NCBI GenBank assembly: GCA_019925095.2
Contig: CM034415.1
Coordinates: 11,638,833 to 11,702,832, forward strand
Length of the DNA: 64,000 bases
Direction of reading: 5' to 3'
Origin: Dendrolimus kikuchii
Lineage: Eukaryota; Arthropoda; Insecta; Lepidoptera; Lasiocampidae
Shown piece by piece: positions 46,526 through 58,979 of the stretch; position 1 is the stretch's first letter, and every line of letters starts with the position of its first letter. The notes below the pieces were generated by a model. It did no database searches and had not been told where the DNA came from. It saw nothing but the letters and a program-made list of their open reading frames with translations. The position numbers were made by a program, and so were the translations under genes.

Positions 46526-47252
46526 TCAGTTATTAATAAATTTCTTCGTTTTACTAGCTAATAAAATTAATTCATGAAGTTGAAGAAAAAAGATAAAATA
46601 TTTGTGAAATTTTCTTTAAAAAAAATTGTCGCATCGCTAACAAATATTATTTCGTCAAGTGATAAAATCGCGCTGTCTCGCTCTTCCCGTGACTCGCCTC
46701 ATCAAAGACGACCTAAACTCTACTACTGAGATGAGTATGATTTTTTTCCCAATTATAATGCAAACTGAATAAATTTAAAAATAAAATAAACGCAAATTGG
46801 TCACAAATCATAATCGACGGGTTAAAAGGTAACTATATCTCAATTGGCAAATTAGCGAATCGGTTCAAGTCTATTCGAGCAGTGTTACCCTCTTCCGATT
46901 ACCAAAAAACTACCAAATGTCATAAATACAAGAGCCATTAGAATTACTTGGTAGGATTCAATCAAACACTTTGTGTAACAGTTACAATGATTGTATATCT
47001 TAAATCTAAGTAGTATTGAAATATAACGTTTGCAGCATAAACTTAAGAGGGTGGTTTTATTTTCAAAGATACAGTGTAAACTCCATGTAACATCACTCGA
47101 TTTAACGACAAACTCCCTTAAGCGTCGAAAGTACTTGGCTTTGGTTGGTTTAGCTCGTCTTCCATAGCAGGGGCCCTCCAGCATCTAGGGAGCAGAGGGG
47201 TCTTCACCCCTGTTGACGAAGTGAGCTTGCGCTGATTCCCGGGGCACTCTCA

Positions 47253-47563
47253 ATTTTTATTGCAGGAGATCAGCAGACAGGCAGACGGCCCACTTGATGG
47301 ATAGCGGTTACCATCGCCTATTGACATACATTTACAACACCAAAGGTGCTACAAATGCGCTGCTGCTCTCTTAAGGGAGACTGGAACCTGGTCACTAATG
47401 CCGGAACACAACTCAAGATTGTTCTGGCGACATACTTTAGACCAGGAGTGGAAGCCATCCAGTCGGACAAATGCCCTAGCACCTGGCTGTGGGTTGTTCT
47501 GTCGCCTCTTACGAAAGGCCGCCCGGCCACAGGAAATTGTATTCTTTCTCCGTTCCTGCACAG
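47253..47563 (-). repeat. SINE copy, full length
   Basis: Minus orientation, from tail at 47253 to a CTGCACAGA variant of the 5' end. All family blocks are present. It lies in the Rbp6 intron, sense to the gene. Confidence 0.88.
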
Positions 47564-48489
47564 ATACGTACTGATGCGCTAGGATCATCGTGGACGTAAC
47601 TACGTTCCAAGTCTCACGCTTTTCCTACCATGAGCGCGGGGCACATGGGAGGAGGGTGGTTTTAGTGGAGTATTGAGTATTCGAGTCTCCACAGAAGCCG
47701 GCGATCGACTATGGTAGCTATTCGTGGCTCACTTCTCGTCGCTTTGGTCTAAACCCTAGTAAAGGACCCGGTAGTGTGCGAAATGCATCCCTCCCCCCTT
47801 AAAAAAAATCTCGTCTTCCATACAATCATACGCTATATAGTATTACACCTACTCTCAATAACGACAACATTTAAGTAATAAAAAGCACCTTTTAAGTTGC
47901 CAAAATTAGTAAAAGCTGCGCAGCTGTTTACGTTCTTTTGTCGCTTTATTATCCTAGCCCGTAATAAACTCGACTACTACTTCTTTTATCATAAAGATAC
48001 CTCAATATCGCAAGATATGAATAAAATAACTAAAAAATATACAACAAAATTACTAGTGCACAAAAGACGTCTGACAAAAATAACAGAATTCTCTCCATTT
48101 AAGGACAACTCTGTATAACGCCATAAAATACACAGTCCCTCCAGTATCGTTATATAGAGTTTACACTGTACATATAGCGCTAATTAAAAATGAACAACAG
48201 TTCGGTTTTGCAATTTCAACACCTAGCAACTGACATTGTATTTCAACCATTTTATTTAGCTTGTCCCGTTTGTAGTTGTTTTTGGGGCAAATTTAGTAAT
48301 TGAAAATCCTGTAACAGATTGGTCTGATATTTCGTAGACACCTTTAATTCTGATGACTAATAAATAAATCCAAGATGGCCGACGCCAACAAAATGACCCA
48401 TTACATATTATATCACAACCCCACTCAATAAGGCTATCAAATGTAACGGCTTGACTAGTAGAATTGACTGTTTGTAATGTCAAAATAAA

Positions 48490-48730
48490 AATATAAAAAA
48501 AAAACACGGGGGATAATTCGGACCAGGAGATTCCGAAAATGCAATTTTTATAACTTTGTCGGTCTGTCTGGATGTTCCGACTAATCTCTAAAAGGGATGG
48601 ACCGATTTTGACAGGACTTTCACTGGCACATATCTTAATGTTTCAAGGAGTAACTTGGGCTACTTTTAAAGTTAGGGCTCCGCGGGGAAAAATATCACGC
48701 GCACGAGGTCGCGGACTCAGCTATTTGAAA
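48490..48730. repeat. Dispersed repeat (GGACCGATTTTGA type)
   Basis: The word order TCGGTCTGTCTGGATGTTCC, then GGGATGGACCGATTTTGACA and GGGCTCCGCGGGG, is typical of common insect interspersed repeats. The class is not assigned, and the region does not code for a recognised protein. Confidence 0.45.
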
Positions 48731-50061
48731 ATAAATAGGTTTTTTTCAAAGTTAATCTGTTTTATTTATATGAATGTTTGTCCAATTATTTTCATACTAC
48801 GCATATGTTAATTTACTTTGATTGCCAAATCAAGTGAAGGCTGTATCAGAATATTACATCATTCTCAATAAGCTTAATAAATTCTTTAGATAATGGTAAC
48901 ACTGATGAAGTGCGTGACATTTGATATATGTATTTTGTGTTTTATATTTAAGAACATTAATTATTGTGTTTCCCAAACAAATTAAATAAATAAATAAAGT
49001 TTTTCGTGCTGTGGTGTAAAAATCCACAAAAATCACATGCTAGGTCTTGAAATTTTTCAAATGAGCTGTTGGTAATTTGGCATTTAAGCAAGAGTTTTGT
49101 TTGTATGGAAATATTAAGTGTTTAATGAAATGTCATTTTTCAACCTGTCACTACAAATCTGTCACTTGTCAGACCTTCAATTTGGCTTTGAAAAACAGAA
49201 TTAATATGCAACTGGGTCAAAAGGTTTCGCTGCCAAAACCATAATATATTCTTAATAATAAAATAATCTCACTCAAAACTAATTTTATTTTAAATTCGAC
49301 ATATGTAAAAATGACTACAGATATACAATCATTTTAGATCGTCTTTAGTATATATATATAATTATATTAGTACAGGAAAGATATATTTAAATATAAAAAT
49401 ACATTTCTATAATACCAAAGACTTAATTTTCATTCTATCACTGTATTCACTTTAGCTAGGAATAGTAATACTTATTATTGCATAAAATACAATTTCAACG
49501 GGTTCCAGTGTTGCTATACAAAAGAAAATATTTTACCTAAATCTCATACTAGGAAATCCTTAAATCTAGCTAAGAAATTCATTGGTTATAAAATTAACTA
49601 CTCGAAAATGCTACAACTTTTCCCAAAACAGTAGAAATTTTCAAATGTGGCATCACTGAGGGTAACTAGAAGACATAGAGTAGGAGCAGTATTTTCAACT
49701 TTTTATAATAGTTAATTCATTGTCTATGCTATTCTAGAATGTTAGTGATTCTAGCATGCCTTGTCTATGATAGATTTAATATTAATGGTATTAGTGTTTG
49801 TTTAATTACTTTTAATAACCAACCATATTAGCCCAACTATTGCAGAGTGTAGACAAAACTTGTGTGCCATAGTCAAAGTTCTTATTTTTTTAAATTATTT
49901 TATTTAACAGTAAAAATAATATTTCACCTAATGTATGCTATATAGAAGAGTTGCAGTAACTCAATATGAATAAGACCGTTAGAGTCTAATATTAATTAAT
50001 TTAAAAACACTATTACTTTTATTAAACAGTTGTTTTTATAAAATGAACTGAAAATTAAATT

Positions 50062-50310
50062 TGACGGCCTCTGTGGTTGAGCGGGCTTAGCCTTTGCCGG
50101 CCTACCTCACTGCAACGCAGAGGCTCCGGGTTCGATTCCTGGTATAGTAAATTTCGGAAAACGTCTTTTCTCCGTTCTTTACTATGGTCTGGGTGTCTGG
50201 GATCGGCCCCAGAGTAGTCCGTTGCATATTACCCATAACACAAGCATAACTTGCTTAATTTGGGGATATACAATGTGTGTGTTTGTCAGCCGATTTAAAA
50301 AAAAAACAAA
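50062..50310 (+). repeat. tRNA-derived SINE
   Basis: The head has an A-box-like TGGTTGAGCGG (50074-50084) and a perfect B box GGTTCGATTCC (50129-50139). An unrelated body (TGGTCTGGGTGTCTGGGATC) and an A-rich tail near 50300 follow. The body and tail show it is a SINE and not a tRNA gene. The promoter is internal RNA polymerase III. Confidence 0.8.
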
Positions 50311-51482
50311 AATTTAAACTATGAATATGTTTAAAAATAACAGTGGTTTTAACAGCATAGGCTTTCACTTTCTGGTATGACTATATGTAGACATCACACA
50401 AAGACTAGCCCTAGTTAGGGTTACCAGATCAAAAATCTACAGTACACAGAGAAAATTCCGCACTTAGATATGATACCTGTCTATTAAATAAAACTGCCAA
50501 TACTTCATGTCAATTTTCTTTAAGTTTCAATTGGCAAAATAAAAAATTTTTTGTTTATTTTTATTACAAAAAATCTAGATGGCTTAGAATTACAATTGTA
50601 TACTCGATAAAGATCCACATTACCGATCAAGTTAGGAATGTTTCAGAAGTATGGCAACCCAATCCCCAAAGCTAAGATGACTCGTAGAAACTCTTTAAAG
50701 AGTATAGCGACACACATACTTCTTAATTGAGACTGTATACCTGCTTAAGAAAACGTCCAATAACACATAGTTTACAATAGTCACGGGTTTACAACAAAAA
50801 AAAATACATTGTCTATGACACACAAGTAATTTGTCTATGTCCGATCCTACACAACTACCTAATCGTCAAATCCTAACAATGAAATCATTGAAACTGACCG
50901 AAAATGGTGCCCCCTGCCATCTTCAAGTCTACCATCTCTGTCTCAAAACAAATATAATGTCAATATCTTAGACTTATTGATTAATTACATATTCCGTGGA
51001 AACCAATGCAAAAACAGAAATATGTATGTAATGTCTATATCAAGTTATTTAGAAACTCTTATATTTAAATGTACTTTAACAATTTAATTATAATAAACTA
51101 CATATTATTTAAGACTACTAAATTAAAATTATAATTATTAAAAAAAATAACCAAACTTCCACACATACATTCAGTCACACAAAGATAGGAACATGTCTTA
51201 GCCCTTATCTTTCTACAGTTGTATACGTCTTCTTATATATAAAAATCAACTGCTGTTCGTTAGTCGGGGTTAAACTCAAAAACGGCTCGACCGATTTTGA
51301 TAAAAAAATTATTTGTGTTTGAGAGGTAAAATTTTATTTGTGTAGGTGATTCTGAAACCAGTTTCCAAGATTTTGATGATTTTTGTGTGTGTTCGATTGG
51401 ATCCCAGCATGGTTTAGATTCACAATTGTGTCTGGTAGATGGCGTTGAACTCGGGATTGTTAAATTTTCAGGGCACTGCTTC

Positions 51483-51713
51483 TTTTTTTTTATTGCAGGA
51501 GATCAGCAGACAGGCAGACGGCCCACTTGATGGAAAGCGGTTACCATCGCCTATGGACATTTGCAACACCAAGTTGCTGCAAATGCGCTGCTGCTCTCTT
51601 AAGGGAAACTGGAACCTGGTCACTAATGCCGGAACACAACTCAAGGTTGTTATGGCGACATACTTTAGACCAGGGGTGGTAGCCATCCAGTCGGGCAAAT
51701 GCCCTACCACCTG
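51483..51713 (-). repeat. SINE copy, 5'-truncated
   Basis: Tail at 51483. The copy stops at the CAGGTGGTAGGG block, about 80 bp short of the full 5' end. Sense to Rbp6, in its intron. Confidence 0.85.
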
Positions 51714-51854
51714 CTTTATGACATACTTTATACATACATATACTTTTTAGATAGGCAAAGTATTTGAAGATACTTAGGAGATGATACTGCAAGCTGAAGA
51801 AACAAGATATGTCTATAGTTTCAAATTCAGATATCGATATCAATGTTTAACGAC

Positions 51855-52355
51855 TAGCTTAAGCCCGCGGCTACACTCACGTCCCACACGCCCTTCGGTA
51901 GCCTCCTCCCGGGAAAGGAGAAAATGCATAAATGGATCGATCCAGCGTTATATAAAACAAGATATGTATGATTCCAGATTTCCAGAATAAAAAGTAGCAC
52001 AGATTTTTAAGTCTAACAATTTGCTGTCGATCAGCGAGAGCCACATCGAAATCGGCCCAGTAGTTTATATGTGAATCCCGAACAAACAGATAAACAGACA
52101 AGAAATCTAAAAAAAATTGCATCATATTCTCCATTGTTTATATATATATATATATATATACTAGCTGTCCCGGCAGACGTTGTTCTGCTCTGAAAAAATA
52201 AAATTTAGAACCCAATTGCAGCGCCACCTACCGGGTCCAAATGTAAGCTATCCTATCTTTCAAGTTGGACAGTGTGAAAATTTGATCAAAATCGGTCAAG
52301 TAGTTTAGGAGTTCATCACGGACAAACAACGTGACACATTATTTATATATATTAA
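51855..52355. repeat. Two adjoining CTAGC-headed dispersed repeats and a (TA)n run
   Basis: The first repeat (51855-52135) starts CTAGCTTAAGCCCGCGGCTA and has the AATCGGCCCAGTAGTTTAT block. A (TA)n run is at about 52138-52160. The second repeat (52160-52355) starts ACTAGCTGTCCCGGCAGACG and has AATCGGTCAAGTAGTTTAGG. Neither codes for protein. Confidence 0.6.
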
Positions 52356-52584
52356 GATATATATATTTCAAGGATGGAGAATATTGTGTTAAGTTTATGG
52401 TTAATTGATTACGGCAAGAACACGACAAGATGGCGTAAACTGTTTGCAATTAGGACGCCATGTTGCTTTTGTATTTTTTTAAAACATTTCTGCCCATAGT
52501 GTCTTTTTAACCAACTTCAAAGCAAAGGAGGTTCTAATTTTGACTATGCATACATACATACAAAATATCACACCCGTTTCCCAC

Positions 52585-52892
52585 TTTTTTATTGCAGGAG
52601 TTCACCAGATAGGTAGACGACCCACTTGATGGAAAGCGGTTACCGTCGCCTATGGATATTTGCAACACCAAAAGTGCTACAAATGCGCAGCTGCTCTCTT
52701 AAGGGAGACTGGAACCTGGTCACTAATGCCGGAACACAACTCAAGGTTGTTATGGCGACGTACTTTAGACCAGGGGTGGTAGCCATTCAGTCGGGAAAAT
52801 GCCCTACCACCTGGCTATGGGTTGTTTTGTCGCCTCTTACGACAGGCCGCCCCAACGCACGAAATTGTATTCTTTCTCCGTTCCTGCACAGA
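52585..52892 (-). repeat. SINE copy, full length
   Basis: From tail at 52585 to CTGCACAGA at 52892. Sense to Rbp6; it lies only about 210 bp downstream of the exon B donor site. Confidence 0.88.
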
Positions 52893-53102
52893 TAGCCTAT
52901 TCCAGTTGTTTTTTAAATAGCTTCAATGTACGGACATAGCATGTTTTGAATTATTTATTATTATAGATAATAGTTAGAATACAACAATTAGATTATTTTT
53001 TTACTGGGCGATTGTTTTTCCTCCTTGTCTCTTCTTTCACTCTCACACACCTTCCTCTCATACTCCATTAAGAAACGCATAAACAGAAGCACACAATCTC
53101 AC

Positions 53103-53308
53103 CTGTGTGACAGGATCCTTCATGATGAGCACGTCGGTGACCGCCCCGAACATTGCAAAGTACTCCCTAAGCTTCTCAGAGCTGGTCTGCCAACTGAGGC
53201 CCCCCACAAACAGCTTAGACGGGGAGGGGGATGTGGTCCCCGTTGTTGGATTGGTGCCATTCGCTGTGCTCGTGACAGGAGTCGAGCGTCCTGATGATGG
53301 AGACATTT
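53103..53308 (-). CDS. Rbp6: Rbp6 exon B: N-terminal region and first half of RRM1
   Basis: The acceptor is TTCCTTCAG|AA at 53309/53308 and the donor is CACACAG|GTGAGA at 53103/53102. The exon reads (K)MSPSSGRSTPV, a Ser/Thr/Pro-rich spacer, then SKLFVGGLSWQTSSEKLREY and FAMFGAVTDVLIMKDPVTQ. KLFVGG is the RNP2 motif of RRM1. The intron falls immediately before the RNP1 block, which continues as [10 protein letters not shown] on exon C in phase 0. The first two bases (AA) complete an AAA codon with the last base of exon A. The MSPSSGRSTP stretch supports Rbp6. The internal ATG could also serve as a start in a shorter isoform. Confidence 0.9.
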
Positions 53309-55021
53309 CTGAAGGAACATAATAAATATTTTTAAACATGTTGCGGTATGATTTTTTTGTATGTTTCCAGGAGTTTCTGGGCTTTTAAGCGAAAGGCCCA
53401 AGAAATGCTGACTTCATGTTGTGAAGGACAATATGCTTACCAACGGTATCAGAAAGGTGGTTGTTGAAGAGCGCGTAAAGTGGAGAAGAAATTGTAGGAA
53501 AGCAGACCCTGGGTGTTGGAGCGGACGCTCTGAATTCAACTGGGATTTTTGGATTAACGCTTGGTTAATGATGAGATATTTGTTATTGCAAAGCTGGCAC
53601 ACAAGTAGACAACACAGCCGATGGAAAGTGGTTACTGCCACCTATGGACACTTGCAACACCAGGATAAAGTTATAGGAGGATTAAGATAGAGGGGTCAGA
53701 CAGGTAATTTTGGTCCCCGGTGTTACAAATGTATGGGTGATTGTAACCACTATCCATTAGGTGGGCCGTCTGCCAGTTTGCAATTAAAAAAGAAATACTG
53801 TCATAATTTACAGTATTTCTTTTCTTCTCATTCTTTGCTTATCTTCTCTTCTATTTACCTAATGGTAAATGGTTTAAATGATTCTCCGATCCTTCCCACT
53901 AATCTCTTTACTTTATCCTCTTGCATACTTCCTATCCCATCGTAAAGGCTGGCAATGCATTGGCTATGCCTCTGGTGTTTCAAAAGTCTATAGAACATGA
54001 TAAACACTTTCCATCAGCTGGACCCTTTATCTATTTATTAAAATTATGTTTTATGATTTTCCAAATCAAAATGCAATCGAAGAATCAATCAAACAAAAAG
54101 AATTTCCTGCATCCGGGCATCCTTTTGTAAGAGGTGATACCACCAGCCATAGTCAATTGGTAGGGTGGCCCATCTGGATGGCTCCCAATCCTGGTCTACA
54201 GTATGCTACCATAATAACTTTCAGTTGTATTCTGGCATTAGTGCCCAGGTTCCAGTCTCCCTTTAGAGAGTGGCAGCACAGTGGTAGCATCTTTGGTGTT
54301 ACAAATGTCCATAGGTGATGGTAGCTGCTTTCCATCAGGTGGGCCATCTGCCTGTCTGCTGAACTGATGCAATAAAAATAAAAAAGGGAAGACTTCTGGC
54401 GCTCTCTGGAGATGTAGTCTTTAGTCACAGCTACTTTTTTACTAGCCACCTGTCATTATTTCTATTCTTCCATGAAAAAGGTGCTTTATAAATGTGGTAC
54501 ATCTCTAAATGCAGATCATCATTAAAAATAAGTTAGAATATTTCCCTGGAAAGATCAGAATTGATAGCAGCATACTCAACAAAAATTCTCAATTATAATA
54601 TTATATTAAATCTATTTTTTGAAATTTTCAATCTAATAAGACAAGACCTCTGTATTTTTGAACATAACTTATTTATTTCCTGATGACTATATGAAGCTTT
54701 AATAAAACATTACTACAAACTGAAGCCTAGACAATATTTTGCATGCACATGATAGTCTATAACTTTTGTACTTTAGTAAATTGTTAATTTTTTAGTTCAT
54801 GCTTTCTTTTTAATGCACATATTTAGAAATGTTTATGAGCAAAAAAGTTTTATGCAACTAAGATTGTATAATTTCAGTGGTAATAACTGTATCACACAGA
54901 TGTGTTCAAGGGTTTAATGTGTTAAAAGCAAACAGAAAACTTGAATAAAACTGCAATTTTTTTTATGTGATGCTTAATTCTGCTTTTTAGGCAAGAAGTA
55001 TAAAGAAACAACAATACTAAC
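53309..55021 (-). other. Rbp6: Rbp6 intron between exons A and B (about 1.7 kb)
   Basis: The donor reads ATTA|GTTAGT at 55022/55021, phase 1, matching exon B. Inside are old LINE 3'-end relics (about 53585-53665, 53715-53800 and 53950-54035, each with a GATGG...GGGCC-like block) and a SINE copy in plus orientation. The remainder is AT-rich. Confidence 0.65.
54101..54386 (+). repeat. Diverged SINE copy, plus orientation
   Basis: It begins in the AATTTCCTGC block, so the first 30 or so bases are missing. It runs through GTAAGAGGTGATACCACC and GGTGTTACAAATGTCCATAG to an ATGCAATAAAAATAAAA tail. It is visibly older than the other copies and antisense to Rbp6. Confidence 0.8.
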
Positions 55022-55202
55022 TAATTTGTTGCACAGCTATCTGCTGTTGTTGGTGCTGCTGATGGGCTGCAGCGGCTGCTGTGGCCGCCGCATGAGCCGC
55101 CGCCTGCGCGCTCAAGACATGAGCAGTCAGCTCGCCTCCAACCAGCCCGCCATCCAACACTTCGACACCACCGAGCGCCCCACTGGAATACAATCCCATC
55201 AT
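55022..55202 (-). CDS. Rbp6: Rbp6 exon A: Ala/Gln-rich N-terminal segment (5' end uncertain)
   Basis: The open frame reads MMGLYSSGALGGVEVLDGG, then LVGGELTAHVLSAQ, an alanine-histidine tract and QQHQQQQIAVQQI, and leaves one base (A) before a GTTAGT donor. Joined to exon B it gives IKMSPSSGRS without a frame break, which is the main evidence that it is coding. An in-frame TGA lies about 27 bases upstream of the first ATG. The exon may therefore begin at this ATG, or at an acceptor such as GTTAAG|AAAATG or TATTCCAG|TGGGG, with the true start on an upstream exon. Low-complexity Ala/Gln tracts precede RRM1 in related proteins. With this ATG the whole product would be about 358 residues. Confidence 0.65.
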
Positions 55203-56376
55203 TTTCTTAACGGAAAACACAACTTTTCACAGCAACAATTAGTATTTGTAGTACAACTTCTACACATTTATAAATGCCGCTAAAGTAAACTGTAAAATAG
55301 TCTTAAATTTCAAAATTTGAAATTAGTACGCAAATCACGATGGTAGCGTTAACTTTTTATAAACGGCCAGTATTACGACACAGATTGTATATAGTAATAT
55401 TTATTGAACTATAACAAATAATTTATAATTACACATTTTCATAATAATACGTGTAAAAATACATTTCTCTCTCGTAAACTTGCATTTCTTCTTCTTTGCT
55501 TGGGATAATGGCTCCAACGCTTTTAACGTTGATTTTGCCAACTTGCATTTAAAACTTGGTATTTTTGTAAACAAAACGAAGTCTCCTCTCCACGAAGGAA
55601 GTAGGAACAACAAGAAAATATCATACTTTAAATTGTTTTATTTTTGTTTATGGTCATAACATAATCATTCGAATAGAATTACTTTATGTAAGAAATTAAA
55701 TTAAATAAACACATGTTTAGTTTAATTCTTTAATTAAATTATAAGTAAAGTATTCAAATAATATTTTATAATATTGCCAAAAAACCACATTATTCTTATT
55801 TCTAAAAAATGAAGTAGACATAGAACGTAACTGAACTGTATCGATTTTGGGCCATCTATATCTTAAAATAAACCTTTTTTTATATCTAACAATAACCAGC
55901 TAAGTGCGTATCAGCCCACGCACATTCTACACGGTATTCTTGTGGGGTAAAGCAACCAACGGATTTTTTTTTAATTCCTTTAAAAATAAAAACGTGTCTC
56001 CGAAAATACTTCATATTACTGTGATTTTGATATATACGGTAGAATGAAATATAATATTTGCACACGAAGCGGCAAAGACATGCTTATGTACGTGGCAAAA
56101 TTCTTTATGCTGGAGACATTCTGCATAGAGAGATAGTCAAATTTAAATATCTGGGCAGCACAATAGATATACAATATTTAGTATTCAAAATGCCCTAATT
56201 ATTGTACAGCTCTGTGAAATATATTTGTCTCCAAGCCTTTAAGTAAAAAAATCAAATACAATATATTCCGATGAGTGGTTCTGATGCCTAGACTTTTTTT
56301 TTTGAAGACGAAAATCATTCTTTTATAGCAAACAGAAACGTTCTTCGTGACGTTTGTTGGACCTAATAAAGAGAAA
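55203..56376. other. AT-rich DNA upstream of Rbp6 exon A
   Basis: No exon, TATA box or start site could be assigned. It could be a further intron or the 5' flank of the gene. Confidence 0.4.
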
Positions 56377-56686
56377 TTTTTTTTTATTGCAGGAGACCAG
56401 CAGACAGACAGACGGCCCACTTGATGGAAAGCGGTTACCATCGCCTATATACATTTGCAACACCAAAGGTGCTACAAATGCGCTGCTGCTCTCTTAAGGG
56501 AAACTGGAACCTGGTCACTAATGCCGGAACACAACTCAAGGTTGTTATGGCGACATCTTTTATACCAGCGGTGGTAGCCATCCAGTCGGGCAAATGCCCT
56601 ACCACCTGGGTTGGGTTGTTAAGTCGCCTCTTACGACAGGCCGCCCGGCCGCAGGAAATTGTATTCTTTCTCCGTTCCTGCACGGA
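56377..56686 (-). repeat. SINE copy, full length
   Basis: From tail at 56377 to the CTGCACGGA end at 56686. Several small differences from the consensus (CTTTTATACCAGCGGTGG). Confidence 0.88.
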
Positions 56687-56911
56687 TAAAATATTGGGAA
56701 CTGAAGGGACCTAAAGTGTTTCAAAGTAAAAATATAAATATCTCTCGTCAAGTTTGATTTATAGTCAAGCGAAATGTTAAGGAAATTTATTTCAGTTACA
56801 CGTATATTTCATAAGTATGGACGTATCATAGAGTAATATTAAATGAGTTTCTTTTCTGTTAGCGTGTGGTAGAATCTTAGAAGATTTGTATTAGTAATAT
56901 AAAAAAGTATT

Positions 56912-56914
56912 ATA

Positions 56915-56945
<31 letters not shown>

Positions 56946-56946
56946 G
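56912..56946. repeat. (TA)n microsatellite
   Basis: Alternating TA broken by two TATG words, about 35 bp. Confidence 0.85.
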
Positions 56947-57035
56947 TATTTTTTTTTTATCTCTGTATGTTTTTGATTATAACCGGCTTTGTGAATTAAT
57001 AAATTTAAAGTATTTACTAACGATATTCTCTTTTC

Positions 57036-57235
57036 TGCTGCTGGAGAACAGTAGACATGCTAACGATCTACCTCTTGGAAAAAGGTTACATTGCACAATT
57101 ACAACACCAGAGCTTCTACCATTCGCAAATTTACGTCTTCGCGAGTTTAATTCGGAGATCTTGTCAGCCCTAAAATTCCTTTTAAGAAGTTCTCTATTGC
57201 AGGCTAAGTCTAAACCTCTCTCTACAAACTACTGA
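57036..57235 (-). repeat. Very diverged SINE-like relic
   Basis: The order of blocks follows the SINE family in minus orientation (CTGGAGAACAGTAGACATGC, then ACGATCTACCTCTTGG and TTACAACACCAGAG), but identity is low. It could be an old LINE 3' end instead. Confidence 0.35.
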
Positions 57236-57443
57236 AGGAGCTTTTCCCGACCAGAGTATTACGCATCGTCAGTAATATCATCTGTAGAATTTAGGGATAT
57301 ATTACATTCCTTCTACGTAACATAAATGATGAACATTCTTGGAATAATCACTTTTGTGGTAATTTCGTAACTTAAAATGTTGACATATTAATCTTATGTA
57401 ATGTTCTGTATATTTTCTTTTATTTCTAAGTTCCTTTTGATTT

Positions 57444-57719
57444 ATTTTTTATTGTATGAGTTCAGCAGCAGGCAAACGGTCCACCTGATGGAAAGCGATT
57501 ACCATCGCTTATGGGCATTTGCAACACCAAACGCGTCATAAGTTCGTTGCTGCTCTCTTAACACAACTCAAGGTTGCTATGACGGCATACTTTAGACCAG
57601 GGGTGGTAGCCATCCAGACGGGCAAATACCCTACCATCTGGCTGTGGGTTGTTTTGTCGTTGCTTAAGTCACGCCGCCCCAACGCATGAAATTGTATTCT
57701 TTCTTCTTTCCTGCATGGA
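57444..57719 (-). repeat. SINE copy with internal deletion
   Basis: From tail at 57444 to a CCTGCATGGA end. About 35 bp between the CTCTCTTAA and ACACAACTCAAGG blocks are missing compared with the other copies. Confidence 0.82.
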
Positions 57720-58851
57720 TTAAAAGTTTCCTACCTTTAACCTACTTTTATCTAAATGAAACCTTTGACCCGATTGTGATGAAATCTGGTTAGGACATTA
57801 GTTTTTATTAACGGGAGATGAATATAGTACATTTTTTATGTAGTAAATATTAAATTATTTTGTAGATTAGATTTTTACGCCTCTGTAAGTTGTAATTTTC
57901 CAGATATTACCGATTGTTTTCAACGAACGGTCCGTTTTATTGTAATTATATTTAAAAAGATAATAAACTTAAAAGCATGGTAAACCTTGACAATAACATA
58001 ACATTTTTTAGGGATGGGCATCCAATTTGCAAGGGGGTTCTCCCATTAGGGGAGTGGGTGGATTGACGTCACTTGACTCCATTCGGCGCCACGAATCCTA
58101 GCACTGATGTGATGCTTTGACACTAGTCAAATACCGCTGCAATAGGAAATATTTAAGACACACGTATTAATATATTTAAATAGAAACTATTAATAAATAA
58201 CAAAAAAAATGTGTATGCTGGGTGTCAGATTATGCAATCGATTTTGGATTTTTCTCGATTATTAAGCTCATTGACTCCCAATTTTCACATCAGACTCATA
58301 TTAAGCGCGAAAATATATGCCAGAAAATTATAATCTGACACACAGCATGCATTTTTTTTTATGGACCTGTGTAATTATTGGAGAACTTATAAAAGGGACC
58401 TATACAGCAGTCAAGGATTACTGTATAGACCGTGGATTAATATTAATACGGAAGAAAATGACAAATGCCCGGTAAAATGAATATGTTTATTAAAACCAAA
58501 AGATGATGTTACAGATTATATTCTTCTTTCGCTTTTAACTTAAATAATAAAAATAATATTTTTTTTAAAATTAAAATATCAAGTTTAGAATGATTTGCTT
58601 GAAAAATTATGTTGTAAATAATAGACCCTCAAGAAACGATAAAAATTACTTGTGTAGTTTAAGAGTTTTTATTGGCTTTTCATCATGTATACTTCACTGT
58701 CTAAATAGATTGTACTCCGAGGATAGCAAAAATATGTGACAAGCAAGTCAATTTTTATTTAATTTCTTATTATAATGTACCCTATCATTATAATAGAAAT
58801 AACATTTAAATTAAACTTGTATGTATTCAATATCATTCAGGATGATATGAG
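57720..58851. other. AT-rich non-coding stretch
   Basis: A pair of inverted words (GTGTATGCTGGGTGTCAGAT at about 58210 and its near complement at about 58330) suggests a degenerate inverted-repeat element. No genes recognised. Confidence 0.4.
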
Positions 58852-58979
58852 TATTTGAATATACATACATACATAACTTCACGCCAGTTCCCTTGCGGGG
58901 TAGGCACGAACAACAGAGCGCCATTCAGGCTTATTCTTAGACACCTCACTTGCTTCTTTGACATTCATATTTGAATATA
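58852..58979 (-). mobile_element. RTE-like LINE, about 100-bp 3' stub
   Basis: Positions 58864-58967 are bounded by the 12-bp duplication TATTTGAATATA (58852-58863 and 58968-58979). Only the last 33 or so codons, the stop and a (TATG)n tail of the RTE-like element are present. Confidence 0.85.

Larger units (their letters stand above)
43631..53102 (-). other. Rbp6: Rbp6 intron between exons B and C (about 9.5 kb)
   Basis: The donor reads CAG|GTGAGA at 53103/53102 and the acceptor reads GCGCAG|AGG at 43631/43630, both phase 0. The intron holds a fold-back element, a hAT-like element, a LINE fragment, a tRNA-derived SINE, three SINE copies and several dispersed repeats. Stretches without an entry (about 45137-46290, 47564-48489, 48731-50061, 50311-51227) are AT-rich or repeat-like. 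The ORF at 45763-46005 is not supported by any domain. Confidence 0.75.

Noticed and set aside
50062..50139. Possible tRNA gene
   Set aside because: The boxes are good but the 3' half does not fold into an acceptor stem, and a body with an A-rich tail follows, so it is a SINE.
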